The notes below the pieces were generated by a model. The model worked only from the letters and a program-made list of their open reading frames with translations, ran no database searches and was not told where the DNA came from. The position numbers were made by a program, and so were the translations under genes. Shown one piece after another: positions 7,255 to 14,425 of a DNA stretch of 29,870 bases (the stretch's first letter is position 1; each line of letters starts with the position of its first letter). The DNA comes from JAZGEG01 sp964346665 (GTDB lineage Archaea; Aenigmatarchaeota; Aenigmatarchaeia; QMZP01; QMZT01): contig CAYFVC010000043.1 in the NCBI GenBank assembly GCA_964346665.1, positions 1 through 29,870 on the forward strand, written 5' to 3'.

Positions 7255-7364
7255 GGGGCAGTAGCTCAGGGGGAGAGCGCTCGGCTGAAGACCGAGGTGT
7301 CGTGGGTTCAAATGCGATTGATTCGGATTTCATCCGAATCTGCTCGGAATTCCCACCTGTCCCA
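7255..7364 (+). tRNA. tRNA-Phe (GAA) with a T-loop intron
   Basis: The acceptor GGGGCAG (7255-7261) pairs with CTGTCCC (7357-7363) with one G-U pair. The D arm is GCTC/GAGC. The anticodon stem CTCGG/CCGAG encloses CTGAAGA with anticodon GAA at 7287-7289. The T stem GTGGG (7302-7306) pairs with CCCAC (7352-7356), separated by 45 bases. Removing 7313-7350 leaves a 7-base T loop and a 72-base tRNA. The discriminator is A7364; no CCA is encoded. A T-rich run follows and could end transcription. Confidence 0.93.
7313..7350 (+). other. tRNA-Phe intron at 59/60 (T loop)
   Basis: A 38-base insertion between T-loop positions 59 and 60. Its core is a perfect 9-bp hairpin, GATTCGGAT (7320-7328), loop TTC, ATCCGAATC (7332-7340). 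The bulge-helix-bulge is weaker than in tRNA-Asn or tRNA-Lys, so the exact ends carry a one- or two-base uncertainty. Confidence 0.78.
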
Positions 7365-7397
7365 TACCTTTTTATTTTCTTTTCCAAATCACTTTTC

Positions 7398-8456
7398 ATG
7401 AAAACCGTGAAAGAAGGGTTAGCGAAAGTACTCGTTCCTTCCGAATCTTTGAGAAGGAAGTCCGAAACCTTCTACAACCCTGATATGGAACACCAGAGAA
7501 ACGTGACTGTTTCGCTTCTCAAGATGTTCAAAGCGAAGGAAATACTTGACCCTCTCGCCGCGACCGGTGTGAGAGGTTTCAGAATACTGAAAGAAGTTGA
7601 AGGGACGAAAAGGGTCGTATTTAACGATGCCAACCCTAAGGCTGTGAAACTCATAGAAAAAAACCTGAAACTGAACAAAATTAAAAAATCCAGATATGAA
7701 ATCCACAAAAAAGATGCGAATTCGCTCTTTCTGGAGAAAAGGAAATTCGACTTTGTGGATATTGATCCTTTCGGCTCGCCCATTCGTTATCTGCGTAACG
7801 TAGGGTATGCGCTCAGTAAGGATTCCATTTTAGGGGTTACAGCAACTGATTCTGGAGCGCTCGCTGGGAAATTTACAAAGGCATGTTTCAGAAGGTATGG
7901 GGTTTTCGTTAGTAGAACTGATTTCGCGAAAGAGCTAGGAGTCCGCGTTTTAATAACCTCGATCCTCCAGAACCTAGCTGTTCATGAGCTAACCTTTGAA
8001 CCGCTTTATTCACATGCGAACCATTATTTCCGAACGATAGGTTTGGTCAAATACGGATCAGATAAAAATTTATCGAAAATCCAAATGGTTTCCTATTGCC
8101 CGAAATGCCACAACAAGAAAATCGGAATCGAAACTGTTTGTGATAACTGCAAAGGTAAAATGGATTTGATCGGACCGTTGTGGACAGGGAAAATCCAAAA
8201 CAGGGATTTTTGCAAAAATCTCCTTTCGAAATTCGAGTTCAAGAACAAGAAGGAGATTGTGCTCTGCTCTCAGGAAATAGACTTTCCTTTTTATTATGAT
8301 CTCCATCAAATAGCGAAATCCCTGAAAACGAGCTCGCCGAAAATCGAAGAGGTTATCGAAACCCTTCGAAAGAAAGGGTTCGAGGCTTCGAGGACGCATC
8401 TCTGTGCAACAGGGGTGAAAACTACTTCCTCCGTAAAATATGTACTAGATTATTAA
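7398..8456 (+). CDS. trm1: tRNA (guanine-26 N2)-dimethyltransferase Trm1
   Basis: A 352-residue SAM-dependent enzyme that dimethylates G26 of tRNAs. The Rossmann core shows ILDPLAATGVRGFRI (SAM motif I), VVFNDANPKAV and the class signature FDFVDIDPFGSPIRYL. A zinc-binding insert follows (YCPKCHNKKIGIETVCDNCKGKM), then the C-terminal domain with FYYDLHQIA and the HLCATGVKTT ending, all typical of Trm1. The ATG at 7398 is used; the frame continues upstream only through tRNA-Phe. The 3' end overlaps the convergent MraZ-like gene by 35 bases. Placement beside tRNA genes suits a tRNA-modification role. Confidence 0.96.
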   Translation: MKTVKEGLAKVLVPSESLRRKSETFYNPDMEHQRNVTVSLLKMFKAKEILDPLAATGVRGFRILKEVEGTKRVVFNDANPKAVKLIEKNLKLNKIKKSRYEIHKKDANSLFLEKRKFDFVDIDPFGSPIRYLRNVGYALSKDSILGVTATDSGALAGKFTKACFRRYGVFVSRTDFAKELGVRVLITSILQNLAVHELTFEPLYSHANHYFRTIGLVKYGSDKNLSKIQMVSYCPKCHNKKIGIETVCDNCKGKMDLIGPLWTGKIQNRDFCKNLLSKFEFKNKKEIVLCSQEIDFPFYYDLHQIAKSLKTSSPKIEEVIETLRKKGFEASRTHLCATGVKTTSSVKYVLDY

Positions 8457-8874
8457 TTTTATCGACGGCTATCTTCCGAACTTCTTCGATTTCTTTCTTT
8501 GTAATTTTAATTTTATATGATGTGAATTTTTCTAATTTTTCACAATTCCATATTTCAAGATAATTTTGCATACCTATTACACACACTTTGCCTCTTTCCA
8601 GTTCAGCATAATCTATCATGTCTTTCGGAATTTGTATTTTACCTTCCTTTATTTCACTAACAGTAGTCTTCCCTACGATAGATTCGGGGGGAGGTTCAGG
8701 GAATGCGTCAATAAACCTGAAGTGTTTTCCATATTTTTTTATTTCTCCTGTAAACAAGTACAACTCAGAAATACCATATTTTTCTATTCGTTTTCTTATC
8801 CATCTATCTAGAGTTATATTTGTTCCTTGTAAACGGTTTCTTCTGTATTCCCCAGCTAAAGAGTACTTTGACAT
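8422..8874 (-). CDS. MraZ/AbrB-like DNA-binding protein
   Basis: A 150-residue protein with two swapped-hairpin-like halves. Residues 6-58 (LAGEYRRNRLQGTNITLDRWIRKR, ELYLFTG) resemble the first MraZ repeat, and residues 66-115 (TVSEIKEGKIQIPKDM, ELERGKVCVIGMQNYLEIWN) closely follow the second, including the EIW ending. A charged helix closes the protein. MraZ is a bacterial transcription regulator of the division/cell-wall cluster; archaeal relatives are less studied and no such cluster is seen here. The gene lies downstream of tfb on the same strand, 38 bases from its stop, and could be co-transcribed. DNA binding is an inference from the fold. Confidence 0.72.
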   Translation of the reverse strand: MSKYSLAGEYRRNRLQGTNITLDRWIRKRIEKYGISELYLFTGEIKKYGKHFRFIDAFPEPPPESIVGKTTVSEIKEGKIQIPKDMIDYAELERGKVCVIGMQNYLEIWNCEKLEKFTSYKIKITKKEIEEVRKIAVDKINNLVHILRRK

Positions 8875-8912
8875 AGTCGACCAAAATAGAATAAAAATGA
8901 AGAGTTTTAAAT

Positions 8913-9863
8913 CTATTCCATCATTTCCTCTTCTTCCCTGACCTTTTCCTCGACCTCGTCCTTTATTCCGAGTCGCTCAACTACCTCTTTGTATCGGTTT
9001 CGAATAGTAACTTCCGTAACGCCTATCGCATCCGCGACCTCTCTCTGAGTTTTCTTCTTCCCTTCAAGAACAGCTGAGATGTAAAGAGCTGCGGCGGCTA
9101 CACCTATTGGTCCCTTCCCGCTCGTGACGTCATGCTTCGTTGCCTGATCAAGGATCTTCACCGCCTTCACCTGAATCCTCTCGTCCAGTCCTAGGAGTGA
9201 ACCGAACCTCGGGATGTAATCCTGGGGTTTTGCCGGAAGGATTCGTATGTCTAGCTTTCGAGCGATGTACCTGTATGTTTTCCCGATATCCCTCTTTGAA
9301 ATGCCTGAGGCTTTTGAAATCTCGTCAAGCGTTCTTGGAGCTCCTTCCTCGCGGCAAGTTGTGTAAAGCAAAGCCGCGATTATCGATTCTGTCGATCTTC
9401 CGCGAACAAGCCCCTTCTCAACAGCTTTTTCGTAAAGTTTCGCTACCTTCTCGTGTATAGCCTGGGATAAGGCTAGGTATGAAATTAGCCTCTGGAGTTC
9501 GGAGAAAGCAAAGGAAAGGTTTCTGTCCTTCGATTTGATAAGACGTTTGTGCCACTTTGAAAGCCTGTAGTATTGCGCCCGTTTCTTAGGGGCCACCTTG
9601 AACAATTCGCCCCTCCCCTTTCCTATTTCAGTCGTAATACCTTGATCGTGCTTTGTAACGGTTAAGGGAGCGCCTGTCCGGACCCTTCTCGATCTCTGGC
9701 TGTCATCGAACGCTCTCCACTCCTGGGTTGTGTCGATCATTGAAGAATCAAGAACTAAACCACATTGAGAACATACCATCTCCCCTCTCGATGGATCGTA
9801 TCTGAGATCGGAAGATTTGCATTCAGGGCATTTTTTCTTCTTTTCGTCTTCTTTCGGAACCAT
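8913..9863 (-). CDS. tfb: transcription initiation factor TFB (TFIIB)
   Basis: A 316-residue factor that recruits RNA polymerase to TBP-TATA complexes. The N-terminal zinc ribbon (CPECKSSDLRYDPSRG then CSQCG, residues 13-36) is followed by the B-finger/linker (EWRAFDD, RVRTGAPLT) and two cyclin-like repeats (about 120-205 and 215-300). The second ends with a helix-turn-helix TQREVADAIGVTEVTIRNRYKEV that reads the BRE. The C-terminus is acidic. A TATA-like CTTATATAAT at 9881-9890 lies just upstream, so the leader is very short. It is divergent from aIF5A across 180 AT-rich bases that hold several TATA-like boxes and no further gene. Confidence 0.97.
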   Translation of the reverse strand: MVPKEDEKKKKCPECKSSDLRYDPSRGEMVCSQCGLVLDSSMIDTTQEWRAFDDSQRSRRVRTGAPLTVTKHDQGITTEIGKGRGELFKVAPKKRAQYYRLSKWHKRLIKSKDRNLSFAFSELQRLISYLALSQAIHEKVAKLYEKAVEKGLVRGRSTESIIAALLYTTCREEGAPRTLDEISKASGISKRDIGKTYRYIARKLDIRILPAKPQDYIPRFGSLLGLDERIQVKAVKILDQATKHDVTSGKGPIGVAAAALYISAVLEGKKKTQREVADAIGVTEVTIRNRYKEVVERLGIKDEVEEKVREEEEMME

Positions 9864-10043
9864 TTTACTCCCTTTAAGTAATTATATAAGTCTAAACCTT
9901 AATATATCTTTAATTTACTCCTTTATAAAGATTTCTATAGTTTAGTGTATATTATTACTTTTAAATGGTGATTACAAATCTCGATTAACAATATTTATTT
10001 ATAGAAAAAATAGTATAACTAAATTAAGATTCGAGGGTTGGTT

Positions 10044-10433
10044 ATGGCTGAAAAGGTAGGGGAAGTGAAGGATCTTAAAGTCGGATCTTATGTAATGATA
10101 GATGGTGAGCCCTGTAAAGTAACGAGGATAACCAAATCGAAGCCTGGGAAGCACGGCTCAACAAAGGCGAGGGTGGAAGCGATCGGGGTGTTCGATGATA
10201 AGAAAAGAACGCTTCTGAAACCCACTTCAGCTTCCTGTCAAATACCTATAATCCTGAAAAAGGGAGCGCAGGTCGTTTCAATAACAGGAAACATCGTTCA
10301 GCTAATGGATCTCGGGGATTATTCGATGTTCGAGGTGGAAATTCCTGAGGATTTGAAAGACAGGATCCACCCGGGCGGGGAAGTGGAATACTGGGAAATA
10401 GGGAACAGGAAGATGATAAAACAGGCGAAGTGA
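10044..10433 (+). CDS. eif5A: translation factor aIF5A
   Basis: A 129-residue homologue of eIF5A that helps ribosomes through difficult peptide bonds. The hypusination loop SKPGKHGSTK carries the lysine to be modified, Lys36, in an SH3-like N-domain; an OB-fold C-domain follows. The ATG at 10044 is chosen over the TTG at 10038; GAGGG lies just upstream, and a TATA-like stretch (about 9990-10002) is properly placed. It is followed after 37 bases by an agmatinase-family gene, a pairing that fits the need for polyamine-derived modification of this protein. Confidence 0.96.
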   Translation: MAEKVGEVKDLKVGSYVMIDGEPCKVTRITKSKPGKHGSTKARVEAIGVFDDKKRTLLKPTSASCQIPIILKKGAQVVSITGNIVQLMDLGDYSMFEVEIPEDLKDRIHPGGEVEYWEIGNRKMIKQAK

Positions 10434-10470
10434 AACCTTATTTTTAAATCCTTGAGATAATTTAGAGAAT

Positions 10471-11286
10471 ATGTTATACTTACGCAAAACGTTTGACTAT
10501 GAATATCCATTGGAGGAAGCGGAATTTGTTTTGATCGGGATACCCTGGGATTTTTCGCAGACCGGATTTCCCACAAGGTACGGCCCTTTGTTCATACGCG
10601 AAGCATTGCGGAATACTTTAGGATATGATCCGGAAACGAAAACGAATGTTTTCGAGAAATATAAGTTCTGCGATTTGGGGGATATCGAGGTCGTTCCGGG
10701 AAACTGGAAGTTGACGGAGGAGAGGATAAAGGACACTATAAAATCCGTTTTCGAAAAAAACCCGGAGGTCTTTCCGATATTTTTGGGAGGGGACCATTTA
10801 GTCACCCTCGGAATCCTGAACTCATTAAGGAATTTCCATAAAAAAATGACCGTTGTCGACTTCGATGCGCACATGGACCTTATGAAGGAATTCTTAGGGG
10901 AAAGATATTCTCATTTCACATGGGCATATCATGTTCTGCAGGATAAGAATTTAGAACTTGTTCAGGTAGGTTGTCGTTCGTTCACAAAAGAGGAAGAGGA
11001 TATCTCGAAAGAATTCAGAATTAAAAATGATGTGAAAAAAATAAAAAATCCGGTTTACCTCACAATAGACCTTGATGTTCTGCAAACGAATGATGTGGGA
11101 ACCCCGGAACCGGGAGGGATGGGTTTTGAGAATTTGGTAAAAATTTTGAAAGAGGTGTGCAAACATAAGTTAATTGGGATGGATATTGTAGAATGTGGAG
11201 CGACAAAAATAAATTCTGAAAGCTCTGTAATTGCAGCGAATTTGATAAAAAAGGTTATAATTTTTGGAAAAAATAAAAAATTTTAA
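10471..11286 (+). CDS. speB: agmatinase/arginase-family ureohydrolase
   Basis: A 271-residue binuclear-manganese enzyme, probably converting agmatine (or an aminopropylated form) to a polyamine plus urea. Metal-ligand motifs are present: GGDHLVTLG, DFDAHMDL and TIDLDVL, followed by GTPEPGG. The usual stretch between the Asp pair and GTPEPGG (DPxxAPG in relatives) is shortened to QTNDV, and the His expected in an SHGT-type motif appears as YSHFT. These differences may alter substrate choice, so agmatinase is the likely but not certain activity. Linkage to aIF5A suggests supply of polyamine for hypusine formation, consistent with work in haloarchaea linking an agmatinase-like enzyme to aIF5A modification. 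Confidence 0.85.
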   Translation: MLYLRKTFDYEYPLEEAEFVLIGIPWDFSQTGFPTRYGPLFIREALRNTLGYDPETKTNVFEKYKFCDLGDIEVVPGNWKLTEERIKDTIKSVFEKNPEVFPIFLGGDHLVTLGILNSLRNFHKKMTVVDFDAHMDLMKEFLGERYSHFTWAYHVLQDKNLELVQVGCRSFTKEEEDISKEFRIKNDVKKIKNPVYLTIDLDVLQTNDVGTPEPGGMGFENLVKILKEVCKHKLIGMDIVECGATKINSESSVIAANLIKKVIIFGKNKKF

Positions 11287-11353
11287 ATATACATTTGCGT
11301 TAATAATAATTGAAATAAAAATTCAAAACTAAGGTAAATAGGAGGATGTGAGG

Positions 11354-11419
11354 ATGGCAAAGAAAAAGGCAAAGAGGAAAGCAAAGAGGAAGAGAAAAGT
11401 AAAGAGGAAGAGAAGATAA
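11354..11419 (+). CDS. 21-residue Lys/Arg-rich basic mini-protein
   Basis: The ATG at 11354 opens 21 codons, of which all but Met, three Ala and one Val are Lys or Arg (KKKAKRKAKRKRKVKRK). GGAGG at 11341-11345 lies eight bases before the start, and a TATA-like TTTTAAATATAC (about 11280-11291) lies upstream, so expression is plausible. Such a peptide would bind nucleic acid. It is similar in size and charge to ribosomal protein eL41, but lacks the Trp and spacing of that protein, so I do not assign it. It was found by hand and is below usual ORF size limits. Confidence 0.5.
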   Translation: MAKKKAKRKAKRKRKVKRKRR

Positions 11420-11428
11420 AGATCTTAG

Positions 11429-11515
11429 TTGATTTGTTTGTTCTTTGACGACGAAGAGGACATCCCGGAAGGCTGGGAAGAAGATGAAGAAAAACCAGAA
11501 GGAGAAGACTTTTAA
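11429..11515 (+). CDS. 28-residue acidic mini-ORF
   Basis: A short frame from TTG at 11429 (or TTG at 11438) to TAA at 11513-11515. It is dominated by Asp/Glu (FFDDEEDIPEGWEEDEEKPE), with a single Trp. It begins ten bases after the basic mini-ORF and overlaps the convergent RibL gene by four bases. No good ribosome-binding site is seen, so the start and the coding status are uncertain. It is recorded because of its opposite charge to the neighbour. Confidence 0.3.
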   Translation: MICLFFDDEEDIPEGWEEDEEKPEGEDF

Positions 11516-11925
11516 TCCTCTTCGTTCTTTTTTATAATTTTGCTAGTCTTATATCCCTTGAGTTTTTCTTTTATTCTCATTATCTCGCAATCTATCCCTT
11601 CTTTTATCAGTATTTTTTTCAATTCTTTCTCGCTCATTTTCTGGTCGTGTCCTAGGACGATAACGTTGGGTCTTTCCTTTCGAACTACATTCATGAAATC
11701 CATTTCCCCCCCAACAACAACTTTATCCGCTATTCCCAGAGCTTCCAGATTTTTCTTCCTTATTCTCTGATCGATAACGGGGTATTTTTTCGTCAGGCAG
11801 GCGGTTCGGTTGCTCGCGATCACGACTATTAAATAATCCCCGAACTCCTTCGCCTTCTTTAGGAAAAATATATGACCCTTATGGATTAAATTAAAAACCC
11901 CTCCAACCAGAATCTTCTTGACCAT
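11512..11925 (-). CDS. ribL: RibL-type FAD synthase (archaeal nucleotidyltransferase)
   Basis: A 137-residue cytidylyltransferase-like enzyme, expected to adenylate FMN to FAD. The motif GGVFNLIHKGHIFFLKKAK at the N-terminus contains the HxGH nucleotide-binding signature, and VLGHDQ near residue 95 and the C-terminal TSKII stretch match archaeal RibL proteins. Related enzymes act on glycerol-3-phosphate or pantetheine phosphate, so substrate is inferred from overall similarity and length. It is co-directional with the ferredoxin gene 17 bases upstream. The adjacent isoprenoid cluster contains flavin users (UbiX, UbiD-family, type 2 isomerase), which may or may not be meaningful. Confidence 0.82.
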   Translation of the reverse strand: MVKKILVGGVFNLIHKGHIFFLKKAKEFGDYLIVVIASNRTACLTKKYPVIDQRIRKKNLEALGIADKVVVGGEMDFMNVVRKERPNVIVLGHDQKMSEKELKKILIKEGIDCEIMRIKEKLKGYKTSKIIKKNEED

Positions 11926-11942
11926 ATAATCCTTTTGAATTT

Positions 11943-12119
11943 TTACTTTTTAAGAGAAAGCGCCTCGACTGGGCAGAACTTTACGCATATCTCGCAGTCA
12001 ATGCATTTCTTGGGATCGCAGAGTATTCCGTGCTCTGTGAGGTCGAGGGCGAGCTTAGGGCATACGCCAACGCAACCTCCACATCGCAAACATTTGTTCT
12101 TATCAGAAACTACGGTCAT
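11943..12119 (-). CDS. 2[4Fe-4S] ferredoxin
   Basis: A 58-residue electron carrier missed by length filters. Two full cluster motifs are present: CLRCGGCVGVCP (residues 10-21) and CIDCEICVKFCP (residues 39-50), each CxxCxxCxxxCP. The short spacing and absence of other domains make this a low-potential bacterial-type ferredoxin. The ATG is at 12119. It is divergent from mevalonate kinase across 52 bases with TATA-like sequence for both directions. Possible electron donor for flavoenzymes of isoprenoid metabolism, by position only. Confidence 0.93.
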   Translation of the reverse strand: MTVVSDKNKCLRCGGCVGVCPKLALDLTEHGILCDPKKCIDCEICVKFCPVEALSLKK

Positions 12120-12141
12120 AGCTTATTTTTTAAACTTCATG

Positions 12142-12150
12142 TTTAAATAA
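12142..12150 (+). promoter_or_regulatory. TATA box for the mevalonate cluster
   Basis: TTTAAATAA is centred 26 bases before the mevalonate kinase ATG at 12172, predicting a leaderless message that starts at or next to the ATG. Confidence 0.6.
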
Positions 12151-12171
12151 TTTCAAAACGTTCGTGGTTTA

Positions 12172-13095
12172 ATGACTGAAGGACAGGGCTTCGGGAAGGT
12201 CATACTCTTCGGGGAGCATTTCGTTGTCTATGGGTTGCCTGCTATAGCATCAGGTATAAACAAATTTGTAAAAGTTATCGTGGAGGGAAATGAGAACGGG
12301 ATAATATTCGATGACAAGAACTTCAATTCTAAAGTTCATTTTGAAAAACAAAGAGGTCACATTCTAAGCAAAACGTTCGAAAAGGTTTTCAAATATTTCG
12401 GGGTAAAAGATATCAAAATAATTATATCTGGGGATGTTGTGCCTATGGCTGGAATGGGTTACAGTGCAGCGCTTGCTGTTGCCGTAATAAGAGCGCTGAA
12501 TGATTTCACCAAGAAGGGAATCTCAGATGAGGAAGTGAATAAACTTGCTTATGAATGTGAGAAAGTCTCGCATGGAACACCATCAGGGATAGACAACACG
12601 TGTGCCACATATGGGAAGATAATTTGGTTCAAGAAGAATTTTGAAGATGAGAATACGATAGAACCAATTGAAATGAAAGGGCATATTCTCCTCGTTATGG
12701 GCAATACTGGTAAGAAAGGCAACACGAAAGAATTAATAGAGAAGGTTAAGAAAAGGAAGGGTAAAGAGCCTGATAAATACGAAGAGATATTCTCAAAAGC
12801 TGAAACACTTGTTAAAAATGCGAAGGAAAAGATAATCTCTCTTGATCTAAAATCTTTGGGTAAGCTCATGGACGAGAACCATTCCTTATTACAGGAAATA
12901 GGTGTAAGCTCGCCAGAACTAGATAGATTATGCGAATTAGCGAAGGAAAACGGAGCTTTGGGAGCGAAACTCACAGGAGCTGGTGGAGGGGGTTTAATGA
13001 TAGCACTTGCAGAAAGCGAGGAAACACAGGAAATAATTGCGAAATCCTTCGAAAGCAAAGGGTTTGAATCTTTACGTATAAAGATAGGAGTTTAA
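12172..13095 (+). CDS. mvk: mevalonate kinase
   Basis: A 307-residue GHMP-family kinase making mevalonate 5-phosphate, the entry step of the cluster. Motif 1 GFGKVILFGEHFVVYGLPAI, motif 2 PMAGMGYSAALAVAV (glycine-rich ATP loop) and motif 3 LTGAGGGGLMIAL are all present. HGTPSGIDNT carries the catalytic Asp region typical of mevalonate kinases rather than phosphomevalonate kinases. Length is normal for archaeal enzymes. The start is supported by the TATA box 26 bases upstream. Gap to the next gene is 48 bases. Confidence 0.95.
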   Translation: MTEGQGFGKVILFGEHFVVYGLPAIASGINKFVKVIVEGNENGIIFDDKNFNSKVHFEKQRGHILSKTFEKVFKYFGVKDIKIIISGDVVPMAGMGYSAALAVAVIRALNDFTKKGISDEEVNKLAYECEKVSHGTPSGIDNTCATYGKIIWFKKNFEDENTIEPIEMKGHILLVMGNTGKKGNTKELIEKVKKRKGKEPDKYEEIFSKAETLVKNAKEKIISLDLKSLGKLMDENHSLLQEIGVSSPELDRLCELAKENGALGAKLTGAGGGGLMIALAESEETQEIIAKSFESKGFESLRIKIGV

Positions 13096-13143
13096 TTTAA
13101 AAATGATGTTTTCATTAATTCAATAATCCAAGGGGTGATGTTT

Positions 13144-14424
13144 ATGGAATTCAGGGAGTTTTTTGACACAATTGATAAGAAGGGTCTTCTGGTTAGGATC
13201 AAGAAGCCGGTTGATGTGAAATACGAGATATCAACCATAATGAAGAAAATGGACGGTAAACCTTTGCTGTTCGAGAAGGTGAAAGGTTTCGGAATGCCTG
13301 TGATAGCGAACATCTGTTCGAGCAGGCAACTTGTTGCTGTGGGTCTTGGGATAAAAGAAAATCAGATCATAAAGAAGTTGTCAGGGGCCATAGAAAATCC
13401 GAAAAAGCCTGAAATTGTGAAAGCGGAAGGATATGAAGAAGTGGATGTTGATCTTTTCAAGTTCCCAATATTGACTTATTATCCGTTTGATGGCGGTCCA
13501 TACATCGCTTCGGGAATTGTGATAGCGAATGATAAAGAATACGGAATGAACGCCTCTTACCAGAGGGCGATGATAATGGGGAAGGATAAGATGGTTATGA
13601 GAATTCTCCCGAGGGATTTTCACACGTTTTTGGAAAGGGGGAACAACGAGTTCGCTTTTTGTATAGGAAATTCGATCCCGGTTATGCTCGCCTCGGCGAT
13701 ATCGACAAAAACAGGCAATAGCGAACTCGATATAGCAAATGCCTTGGAAAAAACGAAACTCGTTGAACTTGGAAAGCATAGGGTTCCGCAGGCAGAGATA
13801 GTCCTTATAGCTGCAATGGAAGGGGAGGAAGCAGATGAGGGTCCTTTCCTCGATCTTACTGAAACGCCTGATATTGTGAGAAAGCAGAAAGTGGCGAAGA
13901 TCAAAAAGATTTTTGTAAGGAAGAATCCTGTATTTCACGCGCTTTTGCCAGGAGGGCTGGAACACAAGATCCTCATGGGCATGCCAAGGGAACCTACTAT
14001 ATTCAGGGAGGTTTCAAAGGTCTGCGATGTAAAGGACGTATTAGTCACACCAGGAGGTTGCTCTTGGTTGCACGGAGCGGTGAGCATTCACAAGAAGAAC
14101 CCGGATGATGGTAAGAAGGCGATAGAAGCCGCTTTCAATGGTCACAAATCCATGAAACACGTGTTCGTTGTGGACGAGGATATAGACATACACAACCCTT
14201 ACGAAATAGAATGGGCGATGGCGACACGCTTCCAGGGGGATAAGGATATGGTGATCAAGCCAAGGGAGAAGGGTTCGTCTCTCGATCCTTCCTCAAACCT
14301 CGAAACCAGGGAAACATGTAAAATAGGTTTTGATCTGACCATTCCCTCAGGGAAGGATCCCAAGGGTTTCAAGAAACCTGAATTGCCCATGAAAATCAGG
14401 GTTGAAGATTATTTGGAGGGGTAG
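13144..14424 (+). CDS. UbiD-family decarboxylase, probable anhydromevalonate phosphate decarboxylase
   Basis: A 426-residue prenyl-FMN-dependent decarboxylase. In the archaeal mevalonate pathway (described in Aeropyrum pernix) this step turns trans-anhydromevalonate 5-phosphate into isopentenyl phosphate. UbiD-fold landmarks are visible: YQRAMIMGKDKMVMR, DEGPFLDLTET (the Glu and Asp spaced like the catalytic pair of UbiD enzymes, with Asp in the second place) and HAL-PGGLEHKILMG. The assignment to AMPD rather than another UbiD reaction rests on its neighbours: aconitase-X subunits, UbiX, mevalonate kinase and IPK. I use the ATG at 13144, preceded by AGGGGTGAT; ATG 13138 is possible. One base separates it from the next gene. 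Confidence 0.92.
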   Translation: MEFREFFDTIDKKGLLVRIKKPVDVKYEISTIMKKMDGKPLLFEKVKGFGMPVIANICSSRQLVAVGLGIKENQIIKKLSGAIENPKKPEIVKAEGYEEVDVDLFKFPILTYYPFDGGPYIASGIVIANDKEYGMNASYQRAMIMGKDKMVMRILPRDFHTFLERGNNEFAFCIGNSIPVMLASAISTKTGNSELDIANALEKTKLVELGKHRVPQAEIVLIAAMEGEEADEGPFLDLTETPDIVRKQKVAKIKKIFVRKNPVFHALLPGGLEHKILMGMPREPTIFREVSKVCDVKDVLVTPGGCSWLHGAVSIHKKNPDDGKKAIEAAFNGHKSMKHVFVVDEDIDIHNPYEIEWAMATRFQGDKDMVIKPREKGSSLDPSSNLETRETCKIGFDLTIPSGKDPKGFKKPELPMKIRVEDYLEG

Positions 14425-14425
14425 T

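Noticed and set aside
7245..7397. In-frame extension of trm1 upstream of 7398
   Set aside because: It reads through tRNA-Phe, and the Trm1 family begins at the KEG motif just after 7398.
11935..12150. Plus-strand 71-codon frame
   Set aside because: It is antisense to the ferredoxin gene, whose two complete CxxCxxCxxxCP motifs settle the coding strand.
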